From Oricola thermophila (lineage in GTDB: Bacteria > Pseudomonadota > Alphaproteobacteria > Rhizobiales > Rhizobiaceae), in assembly GCF_013358405.1 (NCBI RefSeq), contig NZ_CP054836.1:3748501-3812500 (forward strand): a DNA stretch of 64,000 nucleotides. Direction: 5' to 3'. Below the pieces are notes generated by a model that was not told the DNA's origin, made no database searches, and worked only from the letters and a program-made list of their open reading frames with translations. Both the position numbers and the translations under genes were made by a program. Numbering within the stretch: position 1 is the first letter of the stretch; each line of letters opens with the position of its first letter. Of this stretch, positions 49,858 through 57,286 are shown piece after piece.

Positions 49858-50222
49858 TGCGGGATCGCGCGAAACTGGCCGATCGCCGCAACGCGATCCT
49901 GCAAAAGATCCTTGCGCGTTGCGTCCGCAGGCCGCGGCAGCCGGGACAGGAAATCGGCTGCCTCGAATGGCAAGGGCCGGATTCGGGCGACGGACGGGGA
50001 GGCGGATATCCGCGCATGTCGCTCGACGGCCAGACGGTCGCCGTGCACCTGGTCATCGCAAATCACTTCCTCGGCTACATACCGGGGAAAAAGCAGATCG
50101 ACCATGAATGCGGCAACCGCCGGTGCCTCGAGTGGACTCACATGGACATCGTGACTGCGAGCGAGAACTGCCGACGTCGCAACGGACGCAAGCCGCAACG
50201 GCGCGGGAACTGGCGCAAATGA
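49854..50222 (+). CDS. HNH endonuclease
   Basis: 122 residues. GYPRMSLDGQTVAVHLVIAN then GKKQIDHECGNRRCLEWTHM and DIVTASENCRRR form an HNH domain with the His-Asp-Asn metal and catalytic centre and two zinc-type Cys. HNH proteins in phages act in homing, recombination or packaging; here it lies far from terminase, so homing or host-DNA attack is more likely. Start and stop overlap neighbours by 4 nt. Confidence 0.8.
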   Translation: MMRDRAKLADRRNAILQKILARCVRRPRQPGQEIGCLEWQGPDSGDGRGGGYPRMSLDGQTVAVHLVIANHFLGYIPGKKQIDHECGNRRCLEWTHMDIVTASENCRRRNGRKPQRRGNWRK

Positions 50223-50449
50223 AACCACGCGGGCCGGTGACGATCGAGGAGATTGACGAGGCCTTGGCCGACCTTGCCGCGCTCATGCGCGCGCATGGCG
50301 AGCAGGGCATGGAGTATCTCCCGATTTTCGAACGGCTCGAGCGGGAACGCGAGCGACTGGTCGATGTTGACGCACGTATCGACGCCGCCTTGGCCCGTCG
50401 ATCGAGCCGACGCAGATCTCCGCCGTCACCGTGCCGGGTGACTGTTTAG
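50219..50449 (+). CDS. Small coiled-coil phage protein
   Basis: 76 residues. EEIDEALADLAALMRAHGEQ and FERLERERERLVDVDARIDA are strongly helical; the C-terminus is Arg/Ser-rich. ATGA overlap with the HNH gene suggests a shared transcript. No function assigned. Confidence 0.55.
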   Translation: MKPRGPVTIEEIDEALADLAALMRAHGEQGMEYLPIFERLERERERLVDVDARIDAALARRSSRRRSPPSPCRVTV

Positions 50450-50476
50450 GCAACCTGAAGAATGAGGGACACGAGC

Positions 50477-50728
50477 ATGGCTTGGGAACAATCAAGCAAG
50501 TATCCAAACGGCACGGTTAGCGAATATCGGCAGAGCGAGAGCGGCGCTAAAGTCTGGCTTCACGGTCGGCGTTGGGTCGCGTCTCCTTTCGGCATGATGC
50601 TGCGCGGAGAAAAAGGCGGCATTCGGATGTTCAACAGCGCCGAAGCGGCGATGGCTGCATGTGAGCGCGAAATCGCTGAATTAGCAAACGTGAAGTCACC
50701 GTACTTCCGGGTCTCCAAGGCTGCATAG
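50477..50728 (+). CDS. Hypothetical phage protein
   Basis: 83 residues: WEQSSKYPNGTVSEYRQSES, WLHGRRWVASPFGMMLRGEK and a helical end AAMAACEREIAELANVK. GAGGG precedes the ATG at 50477; an ATG at 50462 is possible. GC content drops in this 50450-51340 stretch, suggesting separate origin. Confidence 0.55.
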   Translation: MAWEQSSKYPNGTVSEYRQSESGAKVWLHGRRWVASPFGMMLRGEKGGIRMFNSAEAAMAACEREIAELANVKSPYFRVSKAA

Positions 50729-50742
50729 AAAGGGACATTGGC

Positions 50743-50886
50743 ATGCGCGATGATTCATATCCGCCCCCTCCGCCGCCACCATCGGAGCGCATTATCAGAG
50801 AAGGTAGCCCGATGCTCGCTGCGATCTTCATTCTTTCGATAATCGTCGCCGGCCTGTTTCTTGGCCTGCTACTAGCTGCACAATAA
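50743..50886 (+). CDS. Tiny proline-rich single-span membrane protein
   Basis: 47 residues. The N-terminal tail MRDDSYPPPPPPPSERIIRE with seven consecutive prolines is followed by one membrane span (LAAIFILSIIVAGLFLGLLL). AAGGGA stands upstream. No family known; the architecture suggests a membrane-tethered adaptor. Confidence 0.55.
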   Translation: MRDDSYPPPPPPPSERIIREGSPMLAAIFILSIIVAGLFLGLLLAAQ

Positions 50887-50897
50887 GGGACGAGGCG

Positions 50898-51116
50898 ATG
50901 GCCGAGCACAAATTGGAGATCACGACCGATGTTCCAAATATCAGGCATACGATCCACTTCGGCGACGGCGAATTCGAGATGGAGATCGACGGCGGCGAAT
51001 GGTTTCTGCGCGGCAAAACGTCAGAAATCGAGGTCGATATGAAAATCGGCCGACGCAGGCGTTGGCAGGATGCCATGCGCGACGCAATGATCTTCATTGA
51101 GGCGTCTACAAAATAA
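50898..51116 (+). CDS. Small beta-rich hypothetical protein
   Basis: 72 residues: HKLEITTDVPNIRHTIHFGD, FEMEIDGGEWFLRGKTSEIE and a basic stretch KIGRRRRWQDAMRDA. AAGGGACGAGG precedes the start. Two-sheet layout with a helical end; no function assigned. Confidence 0.55.
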   Translation: MAEHKLEITTDVPNIRHTIHFGDGEFEMEIDGGEWFLRGKTSEIEVDMKIGRRRRWQDAMRDAMIFIEASTK

Positions 51117-51128
51117 GGGACCGAGACG

Positions 51129-51323
51129 ATGGCGCGCGATATCACTGCTCGGGAACAAGACGTTCTGGATCACCTGTCGTCAGCCTGGAATGCGTTTCTC
51201 CAGCTACCGCCGGTGCATCGCGAAGAAACCGACGAATTCCGCCACAAGCTCCACGACCTTCAGCGAATGGTTCTGGCCCGCCCGATCACGTTCGACCCGG
51301 AATATACACAACCCGAACCATAG
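51129..51323 (+). CDS. Small helical hypothetical protein
   Basis: 64 residues, MARDITAREQDVLDHLSSAW then EETDEFRHKLHDLQRMVLAR, mostly helix. The leader AAGGGACCGAGACG resembles that of the preceding genes, as if the small-gene block grew by repeated gain of similar cassettes. Confidence 0.55.
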   Translation: MARDITAREQDVLDHLSSAWNAFLQLPPVHREETDEFRHKLHDLQRMVLARPITFDPEYTQPEP

Positions 51324-51327
51324 AGAT

Positions 51328-51612
51328 ATGCGTCAACTCGACATCCTTGCCGGCCTTGATACGCCGGAACCCCGTCCGGCCCGTCGCGCCGAGTCTTCGC
51401 TGCGCGACTACACAATCGACGAATGGGCGGCGCGCAAGCGCGAGATATCCGAATTCGTAGAGGAAATGCGACCGACGGCCCTTGAGCCCTTCGCGCGGCT
51501 TCTGGATCCGCGCGACTACTCGATCATGATAACATTGCGGGACATGGGGCATTTCATGCAATGCCCGGAAACCGGCCGATGGTTTTGCCCGTCCCTGACA
51601 AGGCGCGGCTGA
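51328..51612 (+). CDS. Hypothetical phage protein at the end of the rightward operon
   Basis: 94 residues: MRQLDILAGLDTPEPRPARR, YTIDEWAARKREISEFVEEM and a C-terminal GHFMQCPETGRWFCPS with a Cys-x9-Cys pair. No family recognised. It is convergent with the integrase gene 9 bp away. Confidence 0.55.
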   Translation: MRQLDILAGLDTPEPRPARRAESSLRDYTIDEWAARKREISEFVEEMRPTALEPFARLLDPRDYSIMITLRDMGHFMQCPETGRWFCPSLTRRG

Positions 51613-51621
51613 CGGGCCGGG

Positions 51622-52950
51622 CTACAGCGCCACCTTCCGAACTGCCTCGACTGCCCATGTCAGCGCGTCGCTGTAGCCGTATTTCGGCCGGCTGATCGCG
51701 TGCCCCATGAGGTAGCGCCGCAGTTCCTCGTCGACATTCGCCAGCTTCAGGCGCGCCTCGAACGCATGGCGCATTGAATAGAGCGTGTGCCGGTCGCTTT
51801 CCATCAAGCCGTGATCGCGAAAATACTTGTTGACCGCCGCCGACAGGTTGTCCCGGTCGCGATAGCGCGGGAAGCCGCCGGCCGCCTTGGCCTCCCGCAA
51901 CGCCTCGAGGGATACGCCGACGAGCGGGATGCGTCGCGCCGTTGCCCTTGCCTTCAGTTCCCGGTTTTCGGTCTCGCGAATATCGACATGGGGAATGTCG
52001 GCGTCGAGGACGATTGCATCGGGCTCGAGATTGATGATCTCCGACGGCCGCGCGCCCGTGTTTATCAGCGCAAGCACCGCCCGGCGGGCGTCGTCATTCA
52101 TGGCGTCGAGCGCGCCCGGCGCGAGGATACGCTGCCGGATCCACGCCTCGGAAAAGGCCGGTCGCGTCCGCACGATGCGATCATTGAAGCGCATGCCGCG
52201 AAACGGGTTCGGAACGTCGCGGCCGACATAGGCGAAATATTCGCCGAGAAGCGAGCGCATCGTGTCCAGATCCTTGTTGCCCGCCGAGGCCGACAGCGGC
52301 CGGACCTTCGGATCGTCGGGCGCAATACGGCCGAGCCACCATTCATGGAACTTGCGCGCCTCGTCACGGCCAATCTTCTCGATCGGAATGTCTCCGACGA
52401 CGCGCTTGAAATTCTCTATTCCGCGCCGCTTCAGTTGCCGCCATTTCGTGCGCTGCAGATCGGATTTGCGCGCCAGGTCTGCGCGCCGGATCACGTTTTC
52501 GAACACGTCGAAGGCATCGTCGATCGAGGTTTCCGCCTCGCCGGCCGCGCCAAAAACGGCGGCGCCCGTTAGCCTGTCGGGAGAGGCGGCCGCCACGCGA
52601 ATCCGCGATATCAGTTCCTCGACGCTTGCCGACGCCGCCAGGTCGGCCACCGACCGATATTCGATCCGCAGCGAGAGTGCGCGCTCGATCGCCCGTGCAT
52701 GGATATCGCCGCCGACGTCGCCGGACGCGATGCGTTGCCATTGCTCGTCGTCGGCCGCCTCCATCGCGTCGCGCCGGGCGCGCGCCTCGGCAAGATCGGC
52801 CGTTTTGAGCGACCGCCGGATCGTGCCCGGATAATCGGGATAGACCCTCCGCAACGCCGAAAGTGCATGACCGGGCACGCGCCGGACATAGCGAAATCCG
52901 CCGTCGGATCGCTTTTGTAGATACCTGTCAGGGGATTTTTCCCGCCTCAT
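51622..52950 (-). CDS. Tyrosine recombinase (phage integrase)
   Basis: 442 residues. N-terminal arm-binding part (RYLQKRSDGGFRYVRRVPGH), core-binding SAM-like part, and catalytic domain with the first Arg in INTGARPSEIINLE, TLYSMRHAFEARL as box II (Tyr in place of the usual His), LMGHAISRPKYGYSD with the terminal Tyr. The ATG at 52950 is chosen because the next in-frame ATG (53004) would put the arm repeat inside the coding region. It catalyses insertion at tRNA-Leu. No excisionase was recognised. Confidence 0.9.
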   Translation of the reverse strand: MRREKSPDRYLQKRSDGGFRYVRRVPGHALSALRRVYPDYPGTIRRSLKTADLAEARARRDAMEAADDEQWQRIASGDVGGDIHARAIERALSLRIEYRSVADLAASASVEELISRIRVAAASPDRLTGAAVFGAAGEAETSIDDAFDVFENVIRRADLARKSDLQRTKWRQLKRRGIENFKRVVGDIPIEKIGRDEARKFHEWWLGRIAPDDPKVRPLSASAGNKDLDTMRSLLGEYFAYVGRDVPNPFRGMRFNDRIVRTRPAFSEAWIRQRILAPGALDAMNDDARRAVLALINTGARPSEIINLEPDAIVLDADIPHVDIRETENRELKARATARRIPLVGVSLEALREAKAAGGFPRYRDRDNLSAAVNKYFRDHGLMESDRHTLYSMRHAFEARLKLANVDEELRRYLMGHAISRPKYGYSDALTWAVEAVRKVAL

Positions 52951-52960
52951 GAGGGCGGTT

Positions 52961-52981
52961 TGTTGCCCGTTTTGTTGCCCG
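52961..52981. repeat. Right integrase arm-type repeat (21-bp direct repeat, copy 2)
   Basis: Exact copy, same orientation, of 12277-12297. It lies between the integrase start and attR, 102 bp from the core. A 6-bp inverted repeat GAAATC-AAGC-GATTTC (52981-52996) abuts it and may be a further protein site. The stretch 53035-53082 is AT-rich, as for IHF or the integrase promoter. Confidence 0.6.
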
Positions 52982-53082
52982 AAATCAAGCGATTTCGCGG
53001 GCACCGGAAATGCGAAGCTTCCGGTTCGTCAAATATTCCTATTTAAAAACAATATGTTATGGTGTTAACGATAATGGAAAGC

Positions 53083-53098
53083 TGGTGCCTCTGGCCGG
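53083..53098. repeat. attR core
   Basis: TGGTGCCTCTGGCCGG, the last 16 nt of tRNA-Leu, identical to attL. Confidence 0.92.
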
Positions 53099-53167
53099 AG
53101 TCGAACCGGCACTCCTTGCGGAACTCGATTTTGAGTCGAGCGCGTCTACCAATTCCGCCACAGAGGC
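53083..53167 (-). tRNA. tRNA-Leu (anticodon CAA)
   Basis: 85 nt with encoded CCA. The acceptor stem GCCTCTG pairs with CAGAGGC, the D-arm GGAATTGGTAGAC is present, and the anticodon stem CTCGA/TCGAG encloses loop CTCAAAA. It has a class II variable arm as expected for Leu, and GGTTCGACTCC as T-arm. Its 3' end is the phage attachment site and remains intact. Confidence 0.96.
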
Positions 53168-53307
53168 AACGCCGAACGGGTGCGAGCTTTATTGGCGCGG
53201 CCGGTTCGCGTCAAGGCGAAAGGCGCCGGACCGCACGCCCGGCATTTCATTCGCGCCGCTTTCGGGTTATCGCGCTACTACGAAGCGGACAGCCAAGGGG
53301 ACAGGCC

Positions 53308-53961
53308 GTGACAGACCATGACGAGATGGCGATGAAGGCCGCGCCGCGCGGGGCGCTTGCCAAGATCGAACAGATCCTGAAGCAGGCGGACAGCGACGAC
53401 AATGGCGACATCAGCCTCGGCGCGCTGTCCGACGCCATGGAGGAGCGCGCCTTCGGCCTGCTGATGCTGCTGCTGGCGCTGCCCTGCTGCCTGCCCTTCG
53501 TCTATCTGCTGCCGCAGATCGTCGCCCTGCCGATGGTCTTCCTCGCCGCGCAGATGGCGCAGGGGCGGCGCGCGCCGTGGCTGCCGGAAACGCTGCGCAG
53601 GCGGAGAATGCCCGTGAAGGGGTTGCTCGAGGTGACTGCGCGCACGAAGCGCTATGCCGGCTGGCTGGAGCGGCTGGCGCATCCGCGGCTGGCCGGGCTG
53701 ACCGGCGATGGCGGGCTGAGGGTGCTTGGCGCGGTGCTGATCGTGCCCTGCCTGTCGATCCTCCTGCCCCTTCCGCTGACCAACACCGTGCCGGGTATCG
53801 GCGTGGCCATCGCGGCGGCCGGGGTGATCGAGCGCGACGGCATATTCGTCGTGCTGGGCGTTCTCATCGGGCTCCTCTGGGTGCTGATGCTCGCGATCGG
53901 CGGGCCGGCGCTGCTCTACTTCCTGATCGAGTGGCTGAAAATGCGGTTTGCCGCCGGTTAG
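53308..53961 (+). CDS. exoD: ExoD-family exopolysaccharide synthesis membrane protein
   Basis: 217 residues. An N-terminal soluble helix (IEQILKQADSDDNGDISLGA, ALSDAMEERAFGLLML) and four hydrophobic segments with PCCLPFVYLLPQIVALPMVF and ILLPLPLTNTVPGIGVAIAA are ExoD marks. ExoD affects exopolysaccharide and alkaline tolerance in rhizobia; the mechanism is unclear. GTG at 53308 is used because AAGGGGA lies 7 nt upstream. First host gene after the prophage. Confidence 0.85.
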   Translation: MTDHDEMAMKAAPRGALAKIEQILKQADSDDNGDISLGALSDAMEERAFGLLMLLLALPCCLPFVYLLPQIVALPMVFLAAQMAQGRRAPWLPETLRRRRMPVKGLLEVTARTKRYAGWLERLAHPRLAGLTGDGGLRVLGAVLIVPCLSILLPLPLTNTVPGIGVAIAAAGVIERDGIFVVLGVLIGLLWVLMLAIGGPALLYFLIEWLKMRFAAG

Positions 53962-54041
53962 AAAAAATTTCGTGCCGGCGGTTTGTCGAGGCGCTGGAGC
54001 TGCGCTAGGTGAGCCGCATTCGCATCATCCGGAGTTTCCCC

Positions 54042-54554
54042 ATGAGCCAGACAGCAACATCCCGCCTCCAGCTGGTTTCGGCCCTGTTCCTCGCCTTCGC
54101 CATGGCCGCGGTCGTCGGCACGGCGCTGGGCTTCGAGCATCTCGGCGGCTTCATCCCGTGCAAGCTGTGCCTGGAAGAGCGCGTGCCTTACTATGCAGGG
54201 GTTCCGGCGGCGCTGCTGGCGGCGGCGGGCGCGGCGCTCGGCTGGCGGGGATGCATGACGCGCGGCATGCTGGCGATCGTCGCCCTGCTGATGACCTACG
54301 GCGTCATCCTCGCCACCTACCACGCGGGCGCGGAATGGCACTGGTGGGCAGGGCCCAACGATTGCGGCGCCGCGGCAACCTCCGGGATCACCACCGATGC
54401 GGGCGGCCTGCTGGGCGCGCTCGACTCGGTGACGCCGCCCTCCTGCGACGAGGCGGCGGGGCGCTTCCTCGGACTGTCGTTTGCGGGGTGGAATGTGCTG
54501 GCGAGCCTGACGCTGGCGGCCGTCGCCTGGAAGGCGGTGCTGGCGCGGGACTGA
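54042..54554 (+). CDS. dsbB: DsbB-like disulfide bond formation protein
   Basis: 170 residues, four membrane spans. The first redox pair is PCKLCLEERVPYY after span 1; the second periplasmic Cys pair is NDCGAA and PPSCDEA. It should reoxidise DsbA and pass electrons to quinone. ATG at 54042 follows CGGAG; a GTG at 54009 is in frame. Confidence 0.86.
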   Translation: MSQTATSRLQLVSALFLAFAMAAVVGTALGFEHLGGFIPCKLCLEERVPYYAGVPAALLAAAGAALGWRGCMTRGMLAIVALLMTYGVILATYHAGAEWHWWAGPNDCGAAATSGITTDAGGLLGALDSVTPPSCDEAAGRFLGLSFAGWNVLASLTLAAVAWKAVLARD

Positions 54555-54590
54555 GGCCGCCCCCACAAACAACAAAGCCGGAGATCCCGA

Positions 54591-55148
54591 TCAGGGCTCC
54601 AGCTCGACATCCCAGTAGAGATAATCCATCCAGCTTTCGTGCAGGTGGTTGGGCGGAAAACTTCGCCCGTTGTTGTGCAGGTCGTGAACCGTGGGATGGT
54701 AGGGCGCCTGGAAGGGTTTCATGCCCGCCTCGTCGGGCATCTTGCCGCCCTTCCTCAGATTGCAGGGCGAGCAGGCCGTGACGATATTGTCCCACGTCGT
54801 CTGCCCGCCGAAACGACGCGGGACCAGGTGGTCGAAGGTGAGATCCTCCGTCGAACCGCAATACTGGCACTGGAACTTGTCGCGCAGGAAGACATTGAAG
54901 CGGGTGAAGGCCGGATAGGTGGCCGGCTTCACATAATCCTTGAGGCTGACGACGCTCGGAATCTTCATCGCGAAGGAGGGCGAGGAGACCTCGTGGTCGT
55001 ATTCGGCGACGATGTTCACGCGGTCAAGAAAAACCGCCTTGATCGCGTCCTGCCAGGACCATAGCGACAAGGGATAGTAGCTCAGCGGGCGGTAGTCCGC
55101 ATTCAGCACGAGTGCCGGAAGACTGTCCGGCGAAACCGCGATCGTCAA
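54591..55148 (-). CDS. HNH endonuclease (host)
   Basis: 185 residues with the HNH core FQCQYCGSTEDLTFDHLVPR then RFGGQTTWDNIVTACSPCNL and RKGGKMP, including two CxxC zinc pairs. The N-terminus LPALVLNADYRPLSYYPLSL is typical of this widespread alphaproteobacterial single-copy protein. DNA substrate and role (repair is often suggested) are not known. Confidence 0.85.
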   Translation of the reverse strand: MTIAVSPDSLPALVLNADYRPLSYYPLSLWSWQDAIKAVFLDRVNIVAEYDHEVSSPSFAMKIPSVVSLKDYVKPATYPAFTRFNVFLRDKFQCQYCGSTEDLTFDHLVPRRFGGQTTWDNIVTACSPCNLRKGGKMPDEAGMKPFQAPYHPTVHDLHNNGRSFPPNHLHESWMDYLYWDVELEP

Positions 55149-55281
55149 GGTTCACCTCTTCGCTTCACGATTTGACTTTCCGTCTTATAGTAAGCGCGAT
55201 GTGACATCATTGTGAAGCGCTGCGTTTTAATATGACGCCTGAAAAAACATTCCGCATTTTCAAGTATTTGGACGTGAATTA

Positions 55282-55968
55282 TCAGCGGGGTGCTGCGGCA
55301 TGTCCGCGCCTTTCGGCGTAGAAGGCCCAGAAAAGGCGGGCCGCAACGCCCCGCCAGGGCGCCCATGATTCGGCCATTTCGCGCAGCTGGCGGGCGGCCG
55401 GGCGGCGCGGCAGGGCGAAGGCGTCCGCCACGGCCGCCTGCAGCGCGACATCGCCGGCGGGAAAGATGTCCGGATGGCCGGCGGCGAAGAGGAGCCAGAC
55501 CTCCGCCGTCCACGGGCCGATGCCGTGGATGGCGGTCATGGCGGCCAGCGCCGCTTCGCCGTCGACCCGGCTCAGCGCCTCAAGGTCGAGACGGCCTTCC
55601 AGCATGGCCTCGCTGACCGCGACGAGGGTGCGCTGCTTCGGCCGCGACAGGCCGGCCTCGCGCCAGGCCGCCTCGCCCCCGGCGAGGAAGGCGGCCGGCT
55701 CCAGCGGATCGACCAGGGCGACGAGGCGCCCCCAGATGGCGTCGGCGCTCTGCCGCGAGACCTGCTGGGCGACGACGATGGAGGCGAGGCCGGCAAAGCC
55801 CGGGGCGGAGCGGCGCAGCGGCACCTCGCCCGCGGACTCGATCACGGGACCGAGGCGCGGATCGGCCTCGCGCAGCCAGGCAAGGCCGCGCGCGATGTCG
55901 CCGGGCGTCTCGATGGGGCCTGCCGGTTGCGCGGCGCCGTCCGGCCTTCTACCTGTATCGCGATTCAT
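55282..55968 (-). CDS. DNA-3-methyladenine glycosylase II (AlkA-like, HhH-GPD)
   Basis: 228 residues. The helix-hairpin-helix AAMTAIHGIGPWTAEVWLLF and catalytic Asp in PAGDVALQAAVADAF identify an HhH-GPD base-excision enzyme of AlkA type; SIVVAQQVSRQSADAIWGRL is the family's first helix block. It removes alkylated bases. The ATG at 55968 is divergent from gluQ by 3 bp of non-coding sequence, so the two promoters must lie inside the neighbouring gene starts or overlap. Confidence 0.85.
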   Translation of the reverse strand: MNRDTGRRPDGAAQPAGPIETPGDIARGLAWLREADPRLGPVIESAGEVPLRRSAPGFAGLASIVVAQQVSRQSADAIWGRLVALVDPLEPAAFLAGGEAAWREAGLSRPKQRTLVAVSEAMLEGRLDLEALSRVDGEAALAAMTAIHGIGPWTAEVWLLFAAGHPDIFPAGDVALQAAVADAFALPRRPAARQLREMAESWAPWRGVAARLFWAFYAERRGHAAAPR

Positions 55969-55971
55969 CCG

Positions 55972-56874
55972 ATGAGCGTTTCCATGACCGACAGCCAGGC
56001 CGTCTTCCGTTTCGCCCCCAGTCCGAACGGGGCGCTGCATCTCGGTCACGCCTATTCGGCGATCGTCAATTTCGAGCTGGCGCGCGAGACCGGCGGAAGG
56101 TTCCTGCTGCGCATGGAGGATATCGACACCGAGCGATGTTCGCCAGAGCTGGAGCGGGGCATCCTGGAGGATCTCGAGTGGCTCGGCATCGAGTGGGACG
56201 GGCCGGTCAGGCGGCAATCGGAGCATTTCGACGACTACCGCGCTGCGCTGGAGGCGCTGGAGGCGGAGGGGCTGGTCTACCGGTCGTGGCTGAGCCGGTC
56301 GGAAATCCGCCGGCTGGTCGAGGCCAGGGAGGAGGAGCTGGGCTCATGGCCGCGCGATCCCGACGGCGCGCCGCTCTTTCCCGGCAGCCGCGACGAGACC
56401 GGCGACCCGGCGGAACCGCACCTGCTGCGCCTCGACATGGAACAGGCGATCGCGCGGATCGGCATGCCGCAATACTGGCAGGAGGGCGGCGCCGGCCCCG
56501 GCGGGGAGACCGGGCCGGTGGAAGCCGACCCGGCGGCCTGGGGCGACGTGGTGCTGGCGCGGCGCGACACGCCGACGAGCTACCATCTTTCCGTGGTGAT
56601 CGACGATGCGCTGCAGGGCGTGACCCACGTCGTGCGCGGGCGCGATCTTTTCCATTCCACATCGGTGCACGTGGTGCTGCAGGAACTGCTCGGCCTGCCG
56701 CGACCGAACTATGTGCATCACGACCTGGTGCTGGGCGACGACGGAAGGAAACTGTCGAAGAGCAGGCGCGACACCAGCCTGAGATCGCTGCGCGAGGCCG
56801 GCTTCACGCCGGGAGACATCAGGAGGACGATCGGACTGGCCGACCGGGGATCCGCCACGCGCCCGGCGGGTTGA
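55972..56874 (+). CDS. gluQ: Glutamyl-Q tRNA(Asp) synthetase
   Basis: 300 residues, a truncated class I GluRS: HIGH-like FAPSPNGALHLGHAYSAIVN, MEDIDTERC, and KMSKS-like GRKLSKSRRD, with no anticodon-binding domain. GluQRS attaches glutamate to queuosine in tRNA-Asp. Two in-frame ATGs (55972 and 55984) are possible; neither has a strong SD. Confidence 0.9.
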   Translation: MSVSMTDSQAVFRFAPSPNGALHLGHAYSAIVNFELARETGGRFLLRMEDIDTERCSPELERGILEDLEWLGIEWDGPVRRQSEHFDDYRAALEALEAEGLVYRSWLSRSEIRRLVEAREEELGSWPRDPDGAPLFPGSRDETGDPAEPHLLRLDMEQAIARIGMPQYWQEGGAGPGGETGPVEADPAAWGDVVLARRDTPTSYHLSVVIDDALQGVTHVVRGRDLFHSTSVHVVLQELLGLPRPNYVHHDLVLGDDGRKLSKSRRDTSLRSLREAGFTPGDIRRTIGLADRGSATRPAG

Positions 56875-56901
56875 CCGCGGGCGCGTGGCGCGCGTTGCCG
56901 C

Positions 56902-57195
56902 TCAGTAGCCGAAGCGGTTTGCCAGCGATTTCAGTACCGCGAGGAACGCGAGGCATGAGAATGCCCCGCTGACGCCCACGACCGCCTGCGAGGTGGTCGA
57001 ATAGGCCGGAAGATGCAGGTACTCCGTCGCATAGAGGCCAAGGAAGGAGCCGGCGATCAGTATGACCATGTTCGGGACCGTGCCGAAGCCGTCCGGTCCC
57101 ATCACCCCGTCCATGGCCGCTGCAATGAAATACGCGCCCGCCGCGATCGCGAGACCGAGGACGAGCAGCGAAACGGTATCCATGCTGGTCAGCAT
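56902..57195 (-). CDS. Small membrane protein, unknown function
   Basis: 97 residues with three hydrophobic segments: VSLLVLGLAIAAGAYFIAAA, VPNMVILIAGSFLGLYATEY and AFSCLAFLAVLKSLAN. GGAGG precedes the ATG at 57195. No family recognised. The 91-bp stretch upstream holds a leaderward AT-rich promoter-like region. Confidence 0.65.
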   Translation of the reverse strand: MLTSMDTVSLLVLGLAIAAGAYFIAAAMDGVMGPDGFGTVPNMVILIAGSFLGLYATEYLHLPAYSTTSQAVVGVSGAFSCLAFLAVLKSLANRFGY

Positions 57196-57286
57196 GTTAA
57201 CCTCCACCCAATTGCTGCGTTCACGTTTCGTAAATAAATGGACGAGGTGTTAAACGGCGCTTAGCCGGATCGCTAAAATTGCAGCA

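Larger units (their letters stand above)
12201..53098. mobile_element. Complete temperate prophage, lambda-type head with Mu-type contractile tail
   Basis: About 40.9 kb bounded by a 16-bp direct repeat (attL 12201-12216, attR 53083-53098). The right copy is the 3' end of an intact tRNA-Leu gene, next to a tyrosine integrase. The module order is integrase, rightward early genes, cI/cro switch, leftward replication genes, moron, terminase, head, tail, fibres and lysis. There are no transposase genes and no Mu-type ends, so integration is site-specific although the tail is Mu-like. Apart from a split gp43 gene every module looks intact, so it may be inducible. Confidence 0.96.

Noticed and set aside
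54591-55148. HNH gene near the prophage as phage cargo
   Set aside because: It lies outside attR among conserved host genes and matches a widespread chromosomal alphaproteobacterial HNH protein.
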